DNA of 17,474 bases. Origin: Flemingiibacterium sp045634345 (GTDB lineage: Bacteria > Bacillota > Clostridia > Oscillospirales > CAG-272). Position numbers and translations under genes: made by a program. The notes beneath the pieces were generated by a model. That model was not told where the DNA came from. It did not search any database and was given only the letters and a program-made list of their open reading frames with translations. Below, in pieces: positions 14,586 through 17,474 of this stretch. The stretch's first letter is position 1; every line of letters begins with the position of its first letter. Location: assembly GCA_045634345.1 (NCBI GenBank), contig JAZRAB010000201.1, forward strand, positions 1 through 17,474. The letters run 5' to 3'.

Positions 14586-15926
14586 TTATTTCGACATTCT
14601 TGCTTCCAGCTTTGCTTTCTCGTCCTCGTAACCGGGCTTCCCGAGAAGCGCATACATGTTTTTCTTGTAAGCCTCAACGCCGGGCTGGTTGAAGGGATTA
14701 ACACCGAGCGTGTAACCTGAAATTGCACATGCAAGCTCGAAGAAGTAAACAAGCCAGCCGAAGGAATATTCGCTTCTGTCCTTCAGATTGATAACAATAT
14801 TCGGTACACCGCCGTCAACATGAGCGAGCAGTGTCGCCTGCATTGCGGCATTGTTCACCTTGTGAAGCTCCTCGCCTGCGAGAAAGTTCAGACCGTCAAT
14901 GTTAGCGGGATCGTGTGGGATGATAACAGTGTCGTTGGAGTTTTCGATATTTACTACAGTCTCAAAGAGATTGCGTCTGCCCTCCTGTATATACTGACCG
15001 AGAGAGTGCAGGTCTGTAGAGAAAATAACCGATGCCGGGAAAATACCCATGTTGTCTTTACCCTCGGATTCTCCGTAAAGCTGCTTCCACCATTCATTCA
15101 TCATGAGCATGGCGTTTTCGTAGGAAACAAGGATCTCCGTGGTCTTGCCTTTTCTATACATGATATTGCGCAGTGCCGCATATTTCGCCGCATCGTTAGC
15201 CTCAATGTCATCAGAAGCATACGCCTCGCGCGCTGTTGCCGCGCCTGCCATCATTGCGTCAATATCACAGCCTGCCGCCGCGATTGGGAGCAGTCCGACT
15301 GCGGTGAGCACCGAGTATCTGCCGCCGATATCATCCGGAACAACGAATGTCTCGTAACCCTTCTCGGTAGCAAATGCTTTAAGTGTACCTCGTGCTTTGT
15401 CTGTTGTAACGAATATGCGCTCCTTTGCGCCCTCCTCGCCGTACTTTTTTTCAAGAAGCGCACGGAAGATACGGAATGCGACTGCCGGCTCTGTGGTAGT
15501 GCCGGACTTTGAGATTACATTAACGCAAATATCCTTACCCTCACAAAGCTCAATCAGCTCGGTAAGCGCAGAGGAAGAAATGTTGTTGCCTGCGAAATAT
15601 ACCGAAGGAGTATCCTTCTTCTTTTCATTGTACATCGGACTCTTTACAAACTCGATTGCCGCGCGTGCGCCGAGGTATGAACCGCCGATGCCGATGACGA
15701 CAAGAATATCGCAGGACTTCTTTATTTTTTCAGCCGCAAGCTTTATGCGAGCGAACTCTTCCTTGTCGTAATCAATGGGGAGGTCAGTCCACCCGAGAAA
15801 ATCGTTCCCGAGACCGTTCTTGTTCTTAACCTGTGAAACAGCGCATTTCACAGCAGGTGCGATACCTGTAAGATCCTCCGCTGCAAGAAAATCGGTAATG
15901 TATTTATCGTTAAGCTTAAGTGTCAT
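14586..15926 (-). CDS. pgi: Glucose-6-phosphate isomerase
   Basis: This glycolytic enzyme interconverts glucose 6-phosphate and fructose 6-phosphate in the cytosol. At 446 residues it matches the short Firmicute form. The first SIS segment has GIGGSYLGARA (79-89), and SKSGTTTEPA (139-148) binds the sugar phosphate. PGI signature 1 appears as DDIGGRYSVLTAVGLLP (198-214) and signature 2 as GVNPFNQPGVEAYKK near the C-terminus. The catalytic Glu of ESEGKDNMG and the His of ELHKVNN are present. GGAAGGAG lies about 8 nt before ATG 15926. It is monocistronic, between its own promoter and that of the next gene; I see no convincing terminator hairpin in the roughly 120 nt after its stop. Confidence 0.97.
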   Translation of the reverse strand: MTLKLNDKYITDFLAAEDLTGIAPAVKCAVSQVKNKNGLGNDFLGWTDLPIDYDKEEFARIKLAAEKIKKSCDILVVIGIGGSYLGARAAIEFVKSPMYNEKKKDTPSVYFAGNNISSSALTELIELCEGKDICVNVISKSGTTTEPAVAFRIFRALLEKKYGEEGAKERIFVTTDKARGTLKAFATEKGYETFVVPDDIGGRYSVLTAVGLLPIAAAGCDIDAMMAGAATAREAYASDDIEANDAAKYAALRNIMYRKGKTTEILVSYENAMLMMNEWWKQLYGESEGKDNMGIFPASVIFSTDLHSLGQYIQEGRRNLFETVVNIENSNDTVIIPHDPANIDGLNFLAGEELHKVNNAAMQATLLAHVDGGVPNIVINLKDRSEYSFGWLVYFFELACAISGYTLGVNPFNQPGVEAYKKNMYALLGKPGYEDEKAKLEARMSK

Positions 15927-15982
15927 AATTTGACTCCTTCCATAAAATATGTAACATTAAATATATTTTCTCACTATTAAAT

Positions 15983-16011
15983 ATATTACTACAAATCGAA
16001 ATCTATTTCAA
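15983..16011 (-). promoter_or_regulatory. Promoter of pgi
   Basis: Minus-strand TTGAAA (16006-16011), 17 nt, TAATAT (15983-15988), with a leader of about 50 nt. The 342-nt gap between pgi and rpmB is very AT-rich. It holds this promoter, the divergent rpmB promoter and the rpmB leader, and shows no gene in between. Confidence 0.6.
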
Positions 16012-16165
16012 GTGGTATTGTCAAAAATTTCACTTTCGAACAAAAAATATCTTTCCGAACTCTTTGTTTTTTTGTGATGTTTTACTAAAACCCAAGAAAA
16101 AAGCAGTACTCGGAGCGACAAAACTTGAAAAAAGCAGATTTTTTCAAAAAATTTTGCCAAGTCTA

Positions 16166-16194
16166 TTGCAATTTCAAAATAAATGTGTTATAAT
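16166..16194 (+). promoter_or_regulatory. Promoter of rpmB
   Basis: TTGCAA (16166-16171), a 17-nt spacer and TATAAT (16189-16194), giving a predicted start near 16201 and a leader of about 68 nt. Confidence 0.7.
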
Positions 16195-16220
16195 AATCGT
16201 TGTTAGTTATGAATCAGCAT

Positions 16221-16243
16221 CGCCATGCTAAACCCACATGGCG
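16221..16243 (+). promoter_or_regulatory. Hairpin in the rpmB leader, possible ribosomal-protein autoregulatory site
   Basis: CGCCATG (16221-16227) pairs with CATGGCG (16237-16243) around a 9-nt loop CTAAACCCA. It lies 12 nt before the GGAGG ribosome binding site (16256-16260). Ribosomal protein genes are often controlled by such leader structures; whether L28 binds this one is not shown by the sequence. Confidence 0.45.
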
Positions 16244-16268
16244 GCTTTAATAATCGGAGGTAATAATC

Positions 16269-16457
16269 ATGGCAAAGTGCAGCATCTGCGGAAAAGCAGT
16301 ACAGTTCGGTCTTGCAGTATCGCATTCCAACCGTAAGACCAACAGAACTTGGAAGCCTAACATCAGACGTGTTAAGGCTATCGTAAACGGCACTCCAAAG
16401 ACCGTTAACGTATGCTCTCGCTGCCTGCGTTCCGGCAAGGTAACCAGAGCTGTCTGA
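16269..16457 (+). CDS. rpmB: 50S ribosomal protein L28
   Basis: The 62-residue protein is the standard length for bacterial L28 and begins MAKCSICGKAVQFG. It has two CxxC pairs, C4/C7 near the start and CSRC near residues 48-51, making it the zinc-binding (C+) form. The basic central segment SNRKTNRTWKPNIRRVKA contacts 23S rRNA in the family. GGAGG (16256-16260) is 8 nt before ATG 16269. The gene has its own promoter, a leader hairpin and a strong terminator, so it is a monocistronic unit, as often seen for L28 in Firmicutes. Zinc-dependent forms may have a cysteine-free paralogue elsewhere in a genome; none is visible here. Confidence 0.98.
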   Translation: MAKCSICGKAVQFGLAVSHSNRKTNRTWKPNIRRVKAIVNGTPKTVNVCSRCLRSGKVTRAV

Positions 16458-16470
16458 GTTAAAATTATCG

Positions 16471-16504
16471 AAAGAGCCTGTGCTTCGCACGGGCTCTTTC
16501 TGTT
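16471..16504 (+). terminator. Rho-independent terminator after rpmB
   Basis: AAAGAGCCTGTGC (16471-16483) and GCACGGGCTCTTT (16487-16499) form a 13-bp stem with one T-G wobble and a TTC loop, followed by CTGTTTT. It lies 13 nt after the rpmB stop. Confidence 0.92.
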
Positions 16505-16542
16505 TTAGCTCATACTGTATATTCCCCAAAAAGGAGAAAATC

Positions 16543-17241
16543 ATGCCATATATACTTCTCGGAGAGCCGGCTTGCATCAAATACGCCGACTCACTCTCGC
16601 ACCGCGGATTCACGCCAATCGCACTGCCGCCCGAGCTGCGACTCAATAAAATCGTAAATACTCACGCGGATACGCTCATATGGAGCGATGGCAAAGAGCA
16701 TATTATAAACTGCGAATATATAAAAAAGCTTCCGTCAGAGCTGACGCGGTATTTTACACAAGCCGCAGAATCACCGATGGGAATATATCCTGATGATACA
16801 GTTTTTAATGCGCTCAAAATCGGAAAATATATTTTTGCCCGTATGCAAAGCTTGTCCCAGGCAGTACTTGATGCTGCCGCAAACAGAGACTATGAGCTTG
16901 TGAATGTAAGGCAAGGCTACGCGCGATGCTCGGTGCTTGCACTGCCGCAGGTGTCTGCCGCTATCACGGCGGATAAAGGGATGGCGGCGGCGATGGAGAC
17001 TCACGGAATAGACGTTTTAACGATACAAAGCGGACACATCGCCCTTGATGGATGCGAATACGGCTTCATCGGCGGTGCATCGTTTGTTGATGAGAGCCGC
17101 CGACGGGTATATTTCTTTGGCGATTTATCCGCTCATCCCGATGCGAGCTGTATCACGCGGTTTCTCGCAAAATATGGGTGTGAAGCACTATCGCTTGGCG
17201 GTGCGCTTACCGACTATGGCGGCGCGGTTATTATAGAATAG
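16543..17241 (+). CDS. GME-fold protein (DUF6873-like)
   Basis: ATG 16543 follows AAGGAG (16531-16536) by 6 nt; an in-frame ATG at 16480 lies inside the rpmB terminator and is rejected. The 232-residue protein has no signal peptide or membrane segment. Segments NVRQGYARCSV (121-131, Cys129), IQSGHIAL (161-168, His165), YGFIGGASFVD (173-183) and GDLSAHPD (193-200) match what I remember of the DUF6873 family. That family is assigned to the guanidine-modifying enzyme fold shared by arginine deiminase and dimethylargininase. Conserved HxD-type elements (THAD 40-43, HPD 198-200) recur. The pattern of His, Asp and Cys is compatible with hydrolase-like chemistry, but no substrate is known. It sits just downstream of rpmB without an obvious promoter of its own. 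Confidence 0.8.
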   Translation: MPYILLGEPACIKYADSLSHRGFTPIALPPELRLNKIVNTHADTLIWSDGKEHIINCEYIKKLPSELTRYFTQAAESPMGIYPDDTVFNALKIGKYIFARMQSLSQAVLDAAANRDYELVNVRQGYARCSVLALPQVSAAITADKGMAAAMETHGIDVLTIQSGHIALDGCEYGFIGGASFVDESRRRVYFFGDLSAHPDASCITRFLAKYGCEALSLGGALTDYGGAVIIE

Positions 17242-17298
17242 CCGCGCAGATATGCAGGATTGATGTTTTGCTGGATTTGAGTTTGACGAGCGGTTTGA

Positions 17299-17474
17299 CG
17301 CTCCGAGCATTGGCGCTCCTTGCGGTGCATGGCACCGCCTCCCGTATTGCTCGCGGCGGGTTTGCCGCCGCTCGGTCGGGGGCGGCGTTGTCACTCAAGC
17401 AGGTCGCAGAGCGACACTGCAACGAGTTCGCACGCGAACTCGACACGCCGATCAACCCGCCCCCGACACCCCCA
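17299..17474 (+). repeat. Palindromic intergenic element, copy 2 (cut by window end)
   Basis: Starts about 57 nt after the GME-fold gene stop. Components: CGCTCC (17299), hairpin GCGGTGC/GCACCGC (17322-17328/17332-17338), a second hairpin GCGGCGG/CCGCCGC (17353-17359/17365-17371), an outer stem GTCGGGGGCGG (17375-17385) pairing perfectly with CCGCCCCCGAC (17457-17467), and inside it the 61-bp core (17388-17448) shared with copy 1. The core has hairpins GCAGGTCGC/GCGAC-A-CTGC and CGAGTTCG CACG CGAACTCG. An additional small dyad GAGCG/CGCTC lies at 17288-17303. The element may continue past the window. Confidence 0.85.

Noticed and set aside
14820..15512. Plus-strand open frame of 230 codons.
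   Set aside because: Antisense to pgi, which has all family signatures; no ribosome binding site or promoter.

Overview
The window looks like a chromosomal segment of a spore-forming anaerobic Firmicute of class Clostridia, probably an Oscillospiraceae/Ruminococcaceae-type gut bacterium. The basis is strong AAGGAG-type ribosome binding sites, near-consensus sigma-A promoters, a stand-alone cotJC spore-coat Mn-catalase gene, a SpoIIQ-like LytM protein, a zinc-ribbon (C+) L28 protein, and soluble HdrABC-type iron-sulfur genes. This is inference from gene content; no database search was possible.

Layout. (1) 1-5171, minus strand: a promoter drives a lactate/malate dehydrogenase-family gene, fumC, then hdrB, hdrC and hdrA, with hdrA running off the left edge. 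Gaps are 19 to 46 nt or overlapping. The set suggests oxaloacetate/malate/fumarate interconversion tied to an HdrABC electron-transfer complex. (2) 5318-8117, minus strand: an HXXXD acyltransferase and a zinc-ribbon membrane protein (DUF6320-like) overlap by ATGA and are followed by a cyclophilin and a hairpin terminator. (3) 8187-10535: a YitT-family membrane protein (minus) diverges from a membrane-anchored metallophosphoesterase followed by a shikimate-kinase-like P-loop kinase and a terminator (plus). (4) 10552-12322: a SpoIIQ-like M23 protein (minus) diverges from cotJC (plus). (5) 12343-12550: a GC-rich palindromic intergenic element, then a small orphan gene with a perfect consensus promoter, a lipoprotein, a small P-loop protein and pgi, all on the minus strand. 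(6) 16166-17241, plus strand: rpmB with a leader hairpin and a terminator, then a GME-fold (DUF6873-like) protein. (7) 17299-17474: a second copy of the palindromic element, cut by the window end.

The strongest unexplained signal is this repeated element. The two copies share a 61-bp core (58/61 identical) and fold into matching hairpins in which at least four base pairs change in a compensatory way. That argues for a conserved nucleic-acid structure (non-coding RNA or palindromic mobile repeat) rather than a protein. A second module is present in the two copies in opposite orientation, on opposite sides of the core. Both copies lie just 3' of a plus-strand gene. Other points worth following are the dehydrogenase/fumarase/Hdr operon with its mixed-specificity dehydrogenase, the kinase that lacks the shikimate-binding arginine, and an 11-bp inverted repeat bracketing the spoIIQ-like translation start region.
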